Shown here: one piece after another, positions 8,838 to 18,823 of the stretch
Position numbering within the stretch: position 1 is the first letter of the stretch
How the letters are laid out: each line of letters begins with the position of its first letter
Assembly (NCBI GenBank): GCA_964490725.1
Contig: CAZBDU010000002.1
Span: 1 to 64,000, forward strand
Direction of reading: 5' to 3'
DNA from: CAZBDU01 sp964490725
GTDB taxonomy: Bacteria > Spirochaetota > Spirochaetia > SZUA-6 > DRHE01
DNA length: 64,000 nt
Program-made: the position numbers and the translations under genes
Notes under the pieces: model-generated
What the model saw: the letters and a program-made list of their open reading frames with translations, nothing else
Databases searched by the model: none
Told to the model about the DNA's origin: nothing

Positions 8838-9791
8838 CTACATCTCCGGCACGATCGAGTCAACGTTGTCCTTGGACACCAGGTACGGCTTGATCTCGAT
8901 GGTGGCGGGAATCTTCTCGCCCCTCAGGTACCGGGCGGCGGCTTCCACGGCCTTGTAGCCCGTGTCGGCGATGGAGTAGTTCGTGGTCATGTCCAGGGTG
9001 CCGTCCTTGATGAAAGGTATGACCTCCCTGGCGAACTCCAGGCCGACAATGTAGACCTTCTCCGGGTAGCCCTTCTCCTGCAGCGCCGTGGCCGCCGCCG
9101 TGGCTCCGGACCACCAGTGCGTGGCCACCAGATCCACCTTCTGTCCGGTTTGCAGGAACGCCTCCATCGCGGCCAGCGCCCCCTCCTTCGTCCAGCCGGG
9201 AATGGCCTGGGAGTAGGCGATCTCCCAGTTGGGGTGCCTGGCCACCACGCGCTTGAACCCTTCGGTGCGCATCCGCTGCGGCGGCGTTCCGGGGGTCCCC
9301 TCGATCAGCACGATGTTGGCGCTCCTGTCCCCGATGAGCTTCTCCGCCATCTCCCCGAGCAGCTGCCCGACGGTGATCTCGTTGGTGCCGATGAAGGAGA
9401 TCACCCCCTCGAAGGTCCCGTCCGGGTTGGGGCCCACCACGTTGGTGAAGGTGATCAGGGGGATCCCGGCGTCTTTGGCCACCTTGACCGCCGGGATCAG
9501 GGCCTGGTTGTCCGCTGCGCACAGCAGGATCAGATCCACTTTGCGCGCCACGAAGTTCTCCACCTGCGACAGCTGCTTGCCCGCGTCCCACTCCGCGTCC
9601 GAGTAGATGAGCTTGAGGCCGAACTCGGCGGCGGCCCTGTCCATGCCCACTTTCTCGGCACTGAAGAACTCCACGGAGCCGGGGAAGCAGACGGCCACTT
9701 CGCGGACCCCCGCCTCCTTGGCGCCGCCGGCAAAGCCGAGGGACAGCCCCAGAGCCAGAAGCATGACGATCGCGACTGACAGTCTCTTCAT
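8838..9791 (-). CDS. Sugar ABC transporter substrate-binding protein (periplasmic binding protein family 1)
   Basis: A 317-residue periplasmic receptor of the ribose/galactose class. The signal peptide MKRLSVAIVMLLALGLSLGF ends in FAGGAKEAG, the spirochaete junction. The body has two Rossmann-like lobes, with segments such as GIPLITFTN and ATHWWSGATAAATALQEKG typical of RbsB/XylF relatives. The start at 9791 has GGAGGAAGA just upstream; an earlier in-frame start would add 24 poorly fitting residues. It is the first gene of the operon and sits 28 bases from the predicted sigma-54 start point. Confidence 0.92.
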   Translation of the reverse strand: MKRLSVAIVMLLALGLSLGFAGGAKEAGVREVAVCFPGSVEFFSAEKVGMDRAAAEFGLKLIYSDAEWDAGKQLSQVENFVARKVDLILLCAADNQALIPAVKVAKDAGIPLITFTNVVGPNPDGTFEGVISFIGTNEITVGQLLGEMAEKLIGDRSANIVLIEGTPGTPPQRMRTEGFKRVVARHPNWEIAYSQAIPGWTKEGALAAMEAFLQTGQKVDLVATHWWSGATAAATALQEKGYPEKVYIVGLEFAREVIPFIKDGTLDMTTNYSIADTGYKAVEAAARYLRGEKIPATIEIKPYLVSKDNVDSIVPEM

Positions 9792-9829
9792 TCTTCTTCC
9801 TCCCTTTCGCTGTTGTTGCCCCTCAGGCA

Positions 9830-9845
9830 AGCAATCGGCATGCCA
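9830..9845 (-). promoter_or_regulatory. Sigma-54 (-24/-12) promoter of the sugar ABC operon
   Basis: On the minus strand the site reads TGGCATGCCGATTGCT, against consensus TGGCACG-N4-TTGCT. The GG (9844-9843) and GC (9832-9831) doublets are separated by exactly ten bases, as sigma-54 requires. The predicted transcript starts near 9819, upstream of the binding-protein ATG at 9791. The gene for an NtrC-type activator lies immediately upstream on the same strand. Confidence 0.8.
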
Positions 9846-9910
9846 AAGAGCCCCCGCAGCCATCGGGCATCTTCTTCCAGGAGCAGAACTTATTGCGCTA
9901 CTCTGTCTCC

Positions 9911-9935
9911 ACCCATGCGGTCCGCCCCCATGGGT
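9911..9935. promoter_or_regulatory. Upstream activator site candidate 1
   Basis: Inverted repeat ACCCATG (9911-9917) and CATGGGT (9929-9935) with an 11-base spacer. Its centre is roughly 80 bases upstream of the -24 box, a normal enhancer position for an NtrC-family activator. The ATGGGTAA half (9930-9937) recurs exactly 32 bases away in site 2. Confidence 0.5.
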
Positions 9936-9961
9936 AACGAGGGCTACACGCCCGCCGCCTC

Positions 9962-9979
9962 ATGGGTAAGCTCTTACCC
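9962..9979. promoter_or_regulatory. Upstream activator site candidate 2
   Basis: Perfect inverted repeat GGGTAAG-CT-CTTACCC (9964-9979), overlapping the stop codon of the kinase gene. It shares ATGGGTAA with site 1 at a spacing of 32 bases, about three helical turns. Lack of a T-run argues against a terminator. Confidence 0.5.
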
Positions 9980-11787
9980 GGCAGGGGCCGCGGGCAGGCG
10001 CACCTGGAAGCTGGCCCCCTGCCCGGGCCGGCTCGTGCAGGAGATCACCCCCTTGTGGAGCTCCACGATGTGCTGGCTGATCGAAAGGCCCAGACCCGCG
10101 TTCTTCTTGCTCCGCTTGGTGCTGAAGAATGGGTCGAAAATCCTCTTCCGGACGTGCGTCGCTATGCCGCAGCCGTTGTCGGAGACGGTCACCTCCACGA
10201 AGCGCTCCCGTTCGGCAAGGTCAAGCCGGATGCGGCCTCCCTCGGGCACCGCTTCGATGCCGTTCACCAGCAGGTTGATGAACAGCTGCTTCAGCTTGTT
10301 CTCGTCTCCGGCAACCGGGGCGGGAGTGCCGGGCACGTGCTCCTCCAGGTGGATTCGCTTCTCCGCCAGCCAGTGCTCGACCAGCAGGACCGCCTCGCGG
10401 AGCACCTCGGACAGATCCACGGTCTGGAGAGAGACCTCGCTGAAGCGGGAGAAGGACAGCAGGCTGCCGATGATCTTTTCGATGCGGGCCACCTCGTGTT
10501 CGATCTTGGCCAGCCTGGCCTGCGTATCGGGGGCCAGGCCTTCCAGCTTGAGCAGCTCGAGATAGTTCTGCACGATCCCCAGAGGGTTGTTGATCTCGTG
10601 GGCAACACCGGCGGCCAGCTCCGCGGTGGATGCGATCTTCTCTGCGCGCAGCAGGTAGTCGCTCAGGCTCCTTTCCTTGGAGATATCCTCCATCAATATG
10701 ATCGTGCCCAGAAATGCGTAGTCCTCGTCCTTGAAGGGAAACACCGACACCTTCAGAACCTTCTCCTGACGGTATGTGGTCTCCTTCAGGAGCAGCTCCT
10801 CCCGAGCCCTGACCTTCTGCATTATCAACGCCTTGTCCGGCAGGTCCCCTCCGGAGAACAGGGTCTCGAAGTTCTGGTTCCCCGGCTCCTGCTCCATCTC
10901 AAGGATCTCCACGGCGGCGTAGTTGATCAGGTAGATGCGCTCCTGGGCGTTGAGAATGATCACCCCCACGGGGATGTTTCGGATGATGTTCTCGTTGTAG
11001 CGCTTGAGGGTGTACAGCTCCAGGTTCTGTCGGTTGAGCTCTTCACGGCTCAAGAAGAAGGAATAGGTAAGCTTCAGCAACTTGATCCGGTCGAGGTCCT
11101 TCACGCTGCTGGTGTCGGTGCGGAGCCCCTCCTTGAGGATGGTCACCCGGTCGGCGAACTCGAAGATCTCGTCCATGTTGTGCGAAATGTAGATCACGCT
11201 CCGGCCTTCCCGCCGGAACTGCAGCAGCAGCGGGTAGATGCGTTCCATCTCCTGGGGGGTGAGCTTGCTGGACACCTCGTCCAGGATGAGGATGCGGGGA
11301 TCGAGGAACAGCACCCGCGCCAGCTCCACCATGTGCTGCTCCGCCACGGACAGGCGGTTCACCGGGACCTCTGTGTCGATGTGGAAGTCGAGCCTGGCGA
11401 AGACCCCTCGGGCCACCTCGGACATCCGGCGGTGGCTGAGCCACACCAGCCCCCTGCGCACCATTCTGCCGGCGAAGATGTTCTCCGTGGCGGTGAGGGA
11501 AGGGATGAGGCAGAGGTGCTGGTACACCGTACCGATGCCCTGGCGGATCGCCGACTGCGGCGTAAAGAACTCCACCCTGCGTCCTTCGAAGAGGATTTCT
11601 CCCGCAGCCTTGCGCACCGCACCGCTCAGCAGCTTCACCAGGGAGGACTTGCCGGCCCGGTGGGCCCCCACCAGGGCATGGATCTCGCCGCTTCCCAGCT
11701 CGAAGTCGATACCCCGCAGGGCCTCCACCTGCCCGTAGCTCACGCGGATCCCCCGCATCTCCACGAGAGCGGCTCCGCTGCGGGGGT

Positions 11788-11791
<4 letters not shown>
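9974..11791 (-). CDS. ABC ATPase-PAS-histidine kinase fusion sensor
   Basis: A 605-residue fusion. Residues 1-225 are an RbsA-type first ABC domain: Walker A GAHRAGKSS (42-50, with Arg where the usual third glycine stands), Q91, signature LSVAEQ (147-152), Walker B ILILDE (E172), H-loop H204. Residues about 260-372 are a PAS domain beginning NIIRNIPVGVIILN. Residues 385-605 are a histidine kinase with GVAHEINNP (H398), N-box around N506-N510, DNGCG (538-542) and GLGLS. The second ABC half of RbsA is replaced by the kinase. There are no membrane segments, so sensing is cytoplasmic. The ATG overlaps the stop of the response-regulator gene. The architecture suggests a kinase that docks on, or mimics part of, a sugar transporter; that coupling is inferred. 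Confidence 0.93.
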
Positions 11792-13101
<1,310 letters not shown>

Positions 13102-13250
13102 GATCCGTGCTCCGAGGCCGGGCCGTGCTGCCGATCAGGATAGCCCACCCCCGGACGACGATCAAGGCGCCTGAGACGCACGTCGATCCGTCACCAAGGC
13201 AGGCGGGGCCGCGATCCAGGGCAGGGGGCGGCGCCTGGCCGCCTGCTCCC

Positions 13251-14006
13251 TCACAGCGACAGGTCCGGGGCCAGGACGTATCCTCCGTCGATGCGCACAA
13301 GAGAGCCGGTCATGTAGGCCGCATCGTCGCCGGCCACGTAGGCCACCAGCCTGGCCGCCTCGCGGGGCTCCCCGATGCGCCCCAGGAGGATCCCTTCGGC
13401 CCCGGAGCGCATCTGTTCCCCGGAGTAGAAGGCCCGCTCGCCCTCGGTGTCGAACCAGCCGAAGAGAATCCCGTTCACGCGGATCCCCCGCCCCGCGTAG
13501 GCCACCGCCAGATGCCGCACCATGTGGTTGAGGGCCGCCTTGCTCAGCGCGTAGGCGAACGCGGTGGGGTTGACCAGCTCGGACTGGTTGGAGCTGTGGA
13601 TCACCAGCACGCCGCGCCGGCCTGCCCGCCCCAGGGCGTCCGCCCATGACCTGGCCAGTTGAAAGTTGCCGAAGACGTTCACGCCGAAGGTCTTCTCCAT
13701 GAGCCGCCGGTCCGTCTGGTCCACCGTGGCCTTGCGTTGGAACGCGGCGTTGCAGACCAGCACGTCGGGCAGCTCCCCGGCCCGCTCCAGGGAAGCGATC
13801 AGTTGCTCCGGCCGGTCCGGCTCGCCCATGTCCGCCTTCACGACCCGCACCCCGGTCTCCGAGAGCTTCCGGGCGGCACCCTCGTCCCGCGAGTAGGTCG
13901 CCGTGAGGCGCGCTCCGCGTGCCGCCAGCTCCAGGACGCAGGCCCGCCCGATCCCCTTGGTCCCTCCCGTCACCAGCACGTGCTTGCCGGAGAACTCGCC
14001 GCTCAT
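13251..14006 (-). CDS. SDR family NAD(P)-dependent oxidoreductase
   Basis: A 251-residue classical short-chain dehydrogenase. It has the cofactor motif GGTKGIGRA near residue 15, the CNAAF strand (NNAG position), catalytic Ser in IHSSNQSE and the Y-x3-K pair in YALSK. The C terminus reads MTGSLVRIDGGYVLAPD. The start (ATG at 14006) overlaps the stop of the alcohol dehydrogenase gene upstream (ATGA), so the two are coupled and probably act in one sugar or polyol pathway. The substrate is not predictable. Confidence 0.92.
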   Translation of the reverse strand: MSGEFSGKHVLVTGGTKGIGRACVLELAARGARLTATYSRDEGAARKLSETGVRVVKADMGEPDRPEQLIASLERAGELPDVLVCNAAFQRKATVDQTDRRLMEKTFGVNVFGNFQLARSWADALGRAGRRGVLVIHSSNQSELVNPTAFAYALSKAALNHMVRHLAVAYAGRGIRVNGILFGWFDTEGERAFYSGEQMRSGAEGILLGRIGEPREAARLVAYVAGDDAAYMTGSLVRIDGGYVLAPDLSL

Positions 14007-15040
14007 GGGTTCACGATCACCTTGTTGCGGTTCGGGCCGCCCATCACCTCGATGGCCCGGTGGATCTCCGAGAGGGGGAAGCGGTGCGAGATGATCCGCT
14101 CGGTGTCCACCAGCCCCGTCTCCATCAGCCGGATCGCCCGGCTCATGGCCAGAGGAGTGGTGCCGAAGCTCGCGTCCATCCGCCCCTCCAGGAAGTGGGT
14201 GAGGCCGCCGTCCAGCTCGAAGGTCTCGTGCGTGGTGATCCCGAAGACGTTCCAGCGCGTCCCGCGGCGGCGCAGCTCCACCATGAGGCGGACCGCCTCG
14301 ATCGGACCGGCCGCCTCGATCACCAGGTCCGGCCCCTCTGGGATGATGGAGTAGATCCGCTCCCGGGCGCCTTCCACCCCCACGGCGTGGGTGGCCCCCA
14401 GCGCCAGGGCCTGCTTGCGGGCGTGCTCGCTGGGGTCCACCGCGATCAGCATTCCGGCCCCCGCTGCGTGCGCCACCATGAGGCAGAGCAGCCCGATGCT
14501 GCCCACTCCGATCACCACCACGCTCTCCCCGACCTCCAGCTCGCTGTGCTGGATCACCCCCTTCCAGGCGCCGGAGAGCGGTTCGGTGAGCGCCGCGGCG
14601 TCGAAGGACAGCGTCCCTGGCTTGGCGAACAGGCAGCTCTCCCGCGTCAGCATGTATTCGGCGAAGGCGCCGGGCCAGACCTCCTCCGGCCCGTCCCCGC
14701 CGGTGGTGAAGGCGCTCCGGCAGTAGTGCGTGTCCCCCGCTCGGCAGTGGCAGCAATACCCGCAGTAGCCGGAGGGCTGGCAGATCACCGCGTCTCCTTC
14801 CTTGAACGCCGACACGCCCGGTCCCACCGCCGCCACCACGCCGGAAGGCTCGTGGCCCGGCGTGAAGGGAAAGGTGACGTTCCGGCGGATGCCCTTGATG
14901 GCCTTGTAGTCGGTCTGGCAAAACCCGCACGACCTGATGCGCACCAGCACCTCCCCGTTCCCGGCCGGCTCGGGCACCGGCACCTCTTCGATGCCGACAG
15001 AATCGAAATCCGCAAGCACTGCGGCAGCCATGGTTTTCAT
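14003..15040 (-). CDS. Zinc-dependent medium-chain alcohol/polyol dehydrogenase
   Basis: A 345-residue MDR enzyme. It shows the catalytic zinc region (CGFCQTD and GHEPSG), the structural zinc cysteines in CGYCCHCRAGDTHYC and the nucleotide loop GVGSIGLL. It resembles threonine, sorbitol and galactitol dehydrogenases more than ethanol dehydrogenases. The start at 15040 (MKTMAAAVL) has GAGAGGAG upstream; an earlier in-frame start would add 22 residues of unlikely sequence. Confidence 0.92.
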   Translation of the reverse strand: MKTMAAAVLADFDSVGIEEVPVPEPAGNGEVLVRIRSCGFCQTDYKAIKGIRRNVTFPFTPGHEPSGVVAAVGPGVSAFKEGDAVICQPSGYCGYCCHCRAGDTHYCRSAFTTGGDGPEEVWPGAFAEYMLTRESCLFAKPGTLSFDAAALTEPLSGAWKGVIQHSELEVGESVVVIGVGSIGLLCLMVAHAAGAGMLIAVDPSEHARKQALALGATHAVGVEGARERIYSIIPEGPDLVIEAAGPIEAVRLMVELRRRGTRWNVFGITTHETFELDGGLTHFLEGRMDASFGTTPLAMSRAIRLMETGLVDTERIISHRFPLSEIHRAIEVMGGPNRNKVIVNP

Positions 15041-15272
15041 CGTCAACTCCTCTCCAGCGGGGCCGGCGGCCCAGCCAGGCCCGCTCCGCCTCGCCCATCC
15101 TACCATACCGCGCCGGGTTCGAAGAGCCGGTGTGCCGGGCCACGCTTCTCCGCCTGTACGCCGAGCTCGGAGTCTGACCGGCGGCGACGCGAGCGTCGTA
15201 GTTGCCAGCCCGCCACCCGAGCCAGGCGATCCTGTCCGCGAAGGTCTCCTTCTCGCTCCGAAAACGAGTCGT

Positions 15273-16325
15273 TCACGGGGAAGCCCGAAAGCTGTCCGGT
15301 GATGCGCTGACGCGCTCCAGCAGGCGGGCGCCGTTGTCGTGGAAGATGCCTTCGGTTTCCTGGCTGTCCAGCCCGACCCGTTCGGCCGCCCGCCGCACGG
15401 CCTGGATGATCTCGTACACCATGAAAGAGGCCCGCAGGTTTTCCGACTGCACCCGGTAAGCGCTCTGCGCGTATCCCGGCAGGACCAGATCCACCCAGTG
15501 GTCCATCACGTACACGCGTTGGCCGCGCATCGCGGGCACGGGAAAATCGGTGCCGAACAGCAGGCGCTCGGAGGCCACGTGTTCGAGCAGGATCTGCAGC
15601 GCCAGCGGGTCCATGACCATGGAGGTGTCCAGATACACATTCTCCAGGGCGGGGAGGGCGAGCGCGGCCGCCTTCATCTGGTCGGGATGGTAGCAGCGGC
15701 CACAGTGGGCCAGCACGATCTGGGCACCCGGGTACTCCCTCGACAGGGAGCGCACCCCTTCCCGGATCTTGGGGTCCGCCAGCCGTCCGGACCGAGGCAC
15801 GTGCAGCAGGACGATCAGGCGGCGCCTGTCCGCCAGCTCCATCTCCACGGGGCCGAGCATGTCCTCCACCCGCAGGTCGCCGTAGTCGTCTCCGTGCCAG
15901 GGCAGGTAGACCTTGTAGCCGTAGAAGCCGCCCGCCGCGAGCTCCCGGGCCAGCTCCTCCGGCCCGGCCAGACCCCGGCCGGCGATCATCAGCGGGGAGA
16001 TCCAGGGCTCCCTGCCCGCGTCCGCCAGGTAGCCGTTGGTTCGTTCTAGATCCGCCGCCGGTGTAGGACATCCGAAACACACGGCCCGGTACTCGTTGTC
16101 CGGGAGGATGCGCCGGGCATCGCGGAGCAGATCCTCTTTCAGGTATTCGGTCTGCACCACCATGTACTTCCCGCCCCTTGAGCCGTCCCTGCTCGGCACG
16201 CTCTTCCAGTGAGCCTTGCTCCAGACATGGGCGTGGAAGTCCAGAATCCGGCGTGGTAGCAGCGGTTTGATCTCTCTTTCATAGTAGGGGACGTCGATGC
16301 TCTCGTAACACTCTCGCTCATCCAT
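15273..16325 (-). CDS. Amidohydrolase family protein (Amidohydrolase_2 type)
   Basis: A 350-residue metal-dependent hydrolase or lactonase/decarboxylase-like barrel. It has the N-terminal metal pair in FHAHVW, further histidines in LLHVPRSG and LAHCGRC, and the terminal Asp in LLFGTDFPVPAM, the Amidohydrolase_2 order. Members act on lactones, carboxylated aromatics or sugar acids. It lies upstream of the dehydrogenase pair on the same strand with a gap of about 230 bases, so shared control is possible but not shown. Confidence 0.88.
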   Translation of the reverse strand: MDERECYESIDVPYYEREIKPLLPRRILDFHAHVWSKAHWKSVPSRDGSRGGKYMVVQTEYLKEDLLRDARRILPDNEYRAVCFGCPTPAADLERTNGYLADAGREPWISPLMIAGRGLAGPEELARELAAGGFYGYKVYLPWHGDDYGDLRVEDMLGPVEMELADRRRLIVLLHVPRSGRLADPKIREGVRSLSREYPGAQIVLAHCGRCYHPDQMKAAALALPALENVYLDTSMVMDPLALQILLEHVASERLLFGTDFPVPAMRGQRVYVMDHWVDLVLPGYAQSAYRVQSENLRASFMVYEIIQAVRRAAERVGLDSQETEGIFHDNGARLLERVSASPDSFRASP

Positions 16326-16410
16326 AGCATGGTACTCTCACCAGGAATGGGAGAATGTCAATCATTTCTTCGTCATTTCGAGATCGGAATGATCAAAGTG
16401 TGCGTGATAA

Positions 16411-16441
16411 GTTTGACAAACGCATTCGCCTGTGCTCTAAT
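16411..16441 (+). promoter_or_regulatory. Sigma-70 promoter of the CUT1 transporter region
   Basis: TTGACA (16413-16418), 17 bases, TCTAAT (16436-16441). The -35 box lies inside a perfect odd palindrome GTTTG-A-CAAAC (16411-16421). The start point would be near 16448. The promoter is intact although the first gene it serves is broken. Confidence 0.75.
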
Positions 16442-16458
16442 CATCTTTATGCTCACCA

Positions 16459-16479
16459 GAAAGGTGTTTGTCACCTTTC
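16459..16479 (+). promoter_or_regulatory. Operator-like inverted repeat in the leader
   Basis: Perfect 8-base arms GAAAGGTG / CACCTTTC (16459-16466, 16472-16479) around TTTGT, just downstream of the predicted start point. It could be a repressor site or an RNA hairpin ahead of the ribosome site AAGGAGGT at 16493-16500. Confidence 0.5.
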
Positions 16480-16499
16480 CTATCTCCCCATGAAGGAGG

Positions 16500-17813
16500 T
16501 TTGCCGGCGGAAAGCAGGAGGCAGCCGGGGGCGCGGCGGGGGCGGTCAGCGAGCCCACCACCGCCGTCAAGCTGGACTGGTGGTATCAGGACTGGTCGGG
16601 CGGGATCAACTGGGTAAACGACTATCTCGCGATCTTCGAAAAGAAGCACCCCAGCATCGACATCAACCTGATTCCGGTCCCCTTCGACGACCTGTTCGCC
16701 AAGTTCATCCCCTCGATCGCTCAGGGCAACGAGGCCGACCTCCTGTTCGGCTACGACGAGTGGCTGATCGGCAAGAATGTCTCCAAGCTGTTCAACCCCC
16801 TCACGCCCGCCATCTTTCCCAAAGAGGTGTTCAAGCAGTACATCTACGAGCCGCCGTTGAAGAACGTCACCGCACCCAACGGCGAGATCTACGGCCTGCC
16901 CGGGCTGACGGGGGCCAACGCCTTCGGCTTCACCTACCACAAGGACCTGTTCAAGCAGGCCGGGGTGACCGCGGCTAACGTCAAGAGCTGGGACGACCTG
17001 AAGGCCGCCTCCAAGAAGCTTTCGGCGTACAATGCGGACGGAACCATCAAGCGCAGCGGCATGCTTTTCACCTACACCGAGGCCGCCAACTCGTTGCTGG
17101 ACATGATCCAGATGCAGGGGGCCCGCGACAAGCTGTTCAGCAAGTCCACGAACACCTGGAACTTCAACATCCCCGAAGCCAGGAAGGCCATGGAGACCTT
17201 CAAGTGGTTCGTGGACAACAAGACCTTCGATCCCCAGTCCGGCGACCCCTTCCGGTCTTTCCCCAACAAGATCGGCGCCATGCTGCTGATCGGACCCTGG
17301 AACGTGGGCGGGACCATGACCAACTCCCCCGAGCTGGACGTGGGCTACCTGATGATGCCTCCCTACCCGACGGCCAACGACAAGCTGGTGCTGGGCTCAA
17401 TGGTGAGCTACGGAACCTACTTTGCCTCCCGGCGGCTGAAGGGCGACAAGCTGAACGCCGCGCTGACGTTGTTCAAGGACATGCTGACCAACCCGGCTGA
17501 ATTCTGCGACATCCCCTTCTACCACAAACCGCCCTACTGGGTGGGAGCCGTGTGCTTCAAGAAGTACGTGGACGAGCTGGCCAGCCGGCCGGCGGACAAG
17601 ATGAACGAGTTCAGCTAGACCGCGCTGACAGCCACGCAGAAGGGTCTGCCGGCCATCAACACCCTGGACACGCGCATCTCCGAGCCGATCCTGATCCGGC
17701 AGGTCATCCATCCCAAGATGATGAACGTGTTCCTGGGCAAGAAGTCCATCGACGAGGCGCTGGGATACATGACCGACTACCTGACCAGACAGGAAAAGCA
17801 ACTGGCTCAGTAG
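16500..17813 (+). pseudogene. CUT1 sugar-binding protein gene, no start codon or signal peptide and one internal stop
   Basis: Read in one frame this encodes an extracellular solute-binding protein family 1 receptor: FAGGKQEAAGG, then KLDWWYQDWSGG, ADLLFGYDEWLIGKN, NAFGFTYHKDLFKQAGV and a long normal body. Two lesions stand out. First, the leader with a strong AAGGAGGT (16493-16500) runs straight into the end of a signal peptide (FAGGKQ), so the start codon and about 20 codons are missing. Second, TAG at 17616-17618 interrupts the frame; a single C-to-T change from CAG would explain it. Coding then continues 65 codons to TAG at 17811. From 16827 (GTG) to 17618 the frame could still yield a truncated product. 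It may be real decay or consensus error in the assembly. Confidence 0.8.
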
Positions 17814-17826
17814 GCAACCTCTGCAC

Positions 17827-17853
17827 AGCGGCAGGCCGCGCAGGCCTGCCGCT
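17827..17853 (+). other. Intercistronic stem-loop after the binding-protein (pseudo)gene
   Basis: Perfect 11-base arms (17827-17837 and 17843-17853) with a five-base loop, followed by TGCTTTC. It lies 14 bases after the final stop of the binding-protein frame and ahead of the permease genes. Confidence 0.7.
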
Positions 17854-17891
17854 TGCTTTCTACATCCCGGTGGGGAAGGAGGACCGTCCAA

Positions 17892-18809
17892 GTGTCCAGA
17901 CAAGTCCTGTCCCTGAAAGGCCGGCGCAAACCCCTGAGCTCCTTCGTCCTGTTGGTAGCGCTGGTCGTGCTGGCCTACTACACCCTGGTGGGGATCTGGC
18001 CGTTCCTGTACAACATCTGGCTGACCTTCCGCAAGACCGACCTGCTCACCGAGAACAAGTGGATCGGTCTGTCCAACTACGCCTACATGTTCACGGACCC
18101 TATCTTCTGGAAGTCCCTCTGGCACAACGCCTACTACCTGCTGGTGATGGTTTCCGTGGGCACGGTGACCTCCCTGATCTTCGCGGCGCTGATCTACCGC
18201 ACCCAGGGAGTGGTCCGCAAGATCTACACGGCCATGTTCTTCGCCCCGGTGGTTACCTCGATGGTGGCGGTTTCGCTGGTGTGGACGCTCCTGTACTTCC
18301 CCAAGATCGGGCTCTTCGCCCAGGTGATCTCCGCCCTGTTCGGCGTGAGCCGGGACAAGCTGGTCTTCCTCCAGGGGACCGACACCGCGCTGCTGTGCAT
18401 CATCATCATGGACATCTGGCGGGACACGGGGATCCGGACCGTGATCTTTCTTGCCGGCATGGACGAGATCCCGGACTCCCTCTACGAGTCGGCGCGCATC
18501 GACGGGGCTTCCCACCTGGGGCAGTTCTTCCGCATCACTCTGCCCCTGTTGCGGCCTCAGCTGGCATTCATCGCCGCGGTCTACTCGATCAACGCCATCC
18601 GGGTCTACGTTCCCATCTACATGATGACCGGCAGCCCCCCCGGCGGGCCGGCCAACTCCACGATGGTGCTGACCCTGCACATGTACCTCTCCGCCTTCTA
18701 CGGCCAGAGGTTCGGGTACGGGGCGGCCATCTCCATGGTCATGTTCGTGATCCTCTTCGGGCTGGTCCTGGCGGAGATCAAAGCCTTCCAGCAGAGATGG
18801 GAGTACTGA
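17892..18809 (+). CDS. CUT1 sugar ABC transporter permease (MalF/UgpA-like)
   Basis: A 305-residue permease with six predicted membrane helices. The cytoplasmic EAA loop reads YESARIDGASHLGQFFRITLP, which contacts the ATPase. I chose the GTG at 17892, nine bases after GGAGG (17878-17882); the open frame extends to 17853, which falls inside the stem-loop. It pairs with the permease at 18824. No ATPase gene is in this cluster, so a shared MsmK/UgpC-type ATPase encoded elsewhere is expected. Confidence 0.92.
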   Translation: MSRQVLSLKGRRKPLSSFVLLVALVVLAYYTLVGIWPFLYNIWLTFRKTDLLTENKWIGLSNYAYMFTDPIFWKSLWHNAYYLLVMVSVGTVTSLIFAALIYRTQGVVRKIYTAMFFAPVVTSMVAVSLVWTLLYFPKIGLFAQVISALFGVSRDKLVFLQGTDTALLCIIIMDIWRDTGIRTVIFLAGMDEIPDSLYESARIDGASHLGQFFRITLPLLRPQLAFIAAVYSINAIRVYVPIYMMTGSPPGGPANSTMVLTLHMYLSAFYGQRFGYGAAISMVMFVILFGLVLAEIKAFQQRWEY

Positions 18810-18823
18810 GGAGGAACGGGGCA

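Noticed and set aside
9964..9979. Terminator for the kinase operon
   Set aside because: The stem is only seven pairs with a two-base loop and has no T-run. Its half-site is repeated 32 bases away, which suits a protein-binding site.
16355..16978. A 207-codon plus-strand open frame at the start of the CUT1 region
   Set aside because: Its second half is the wrong frame of the sugar-binding protein, and its first half is the promoter and leader.
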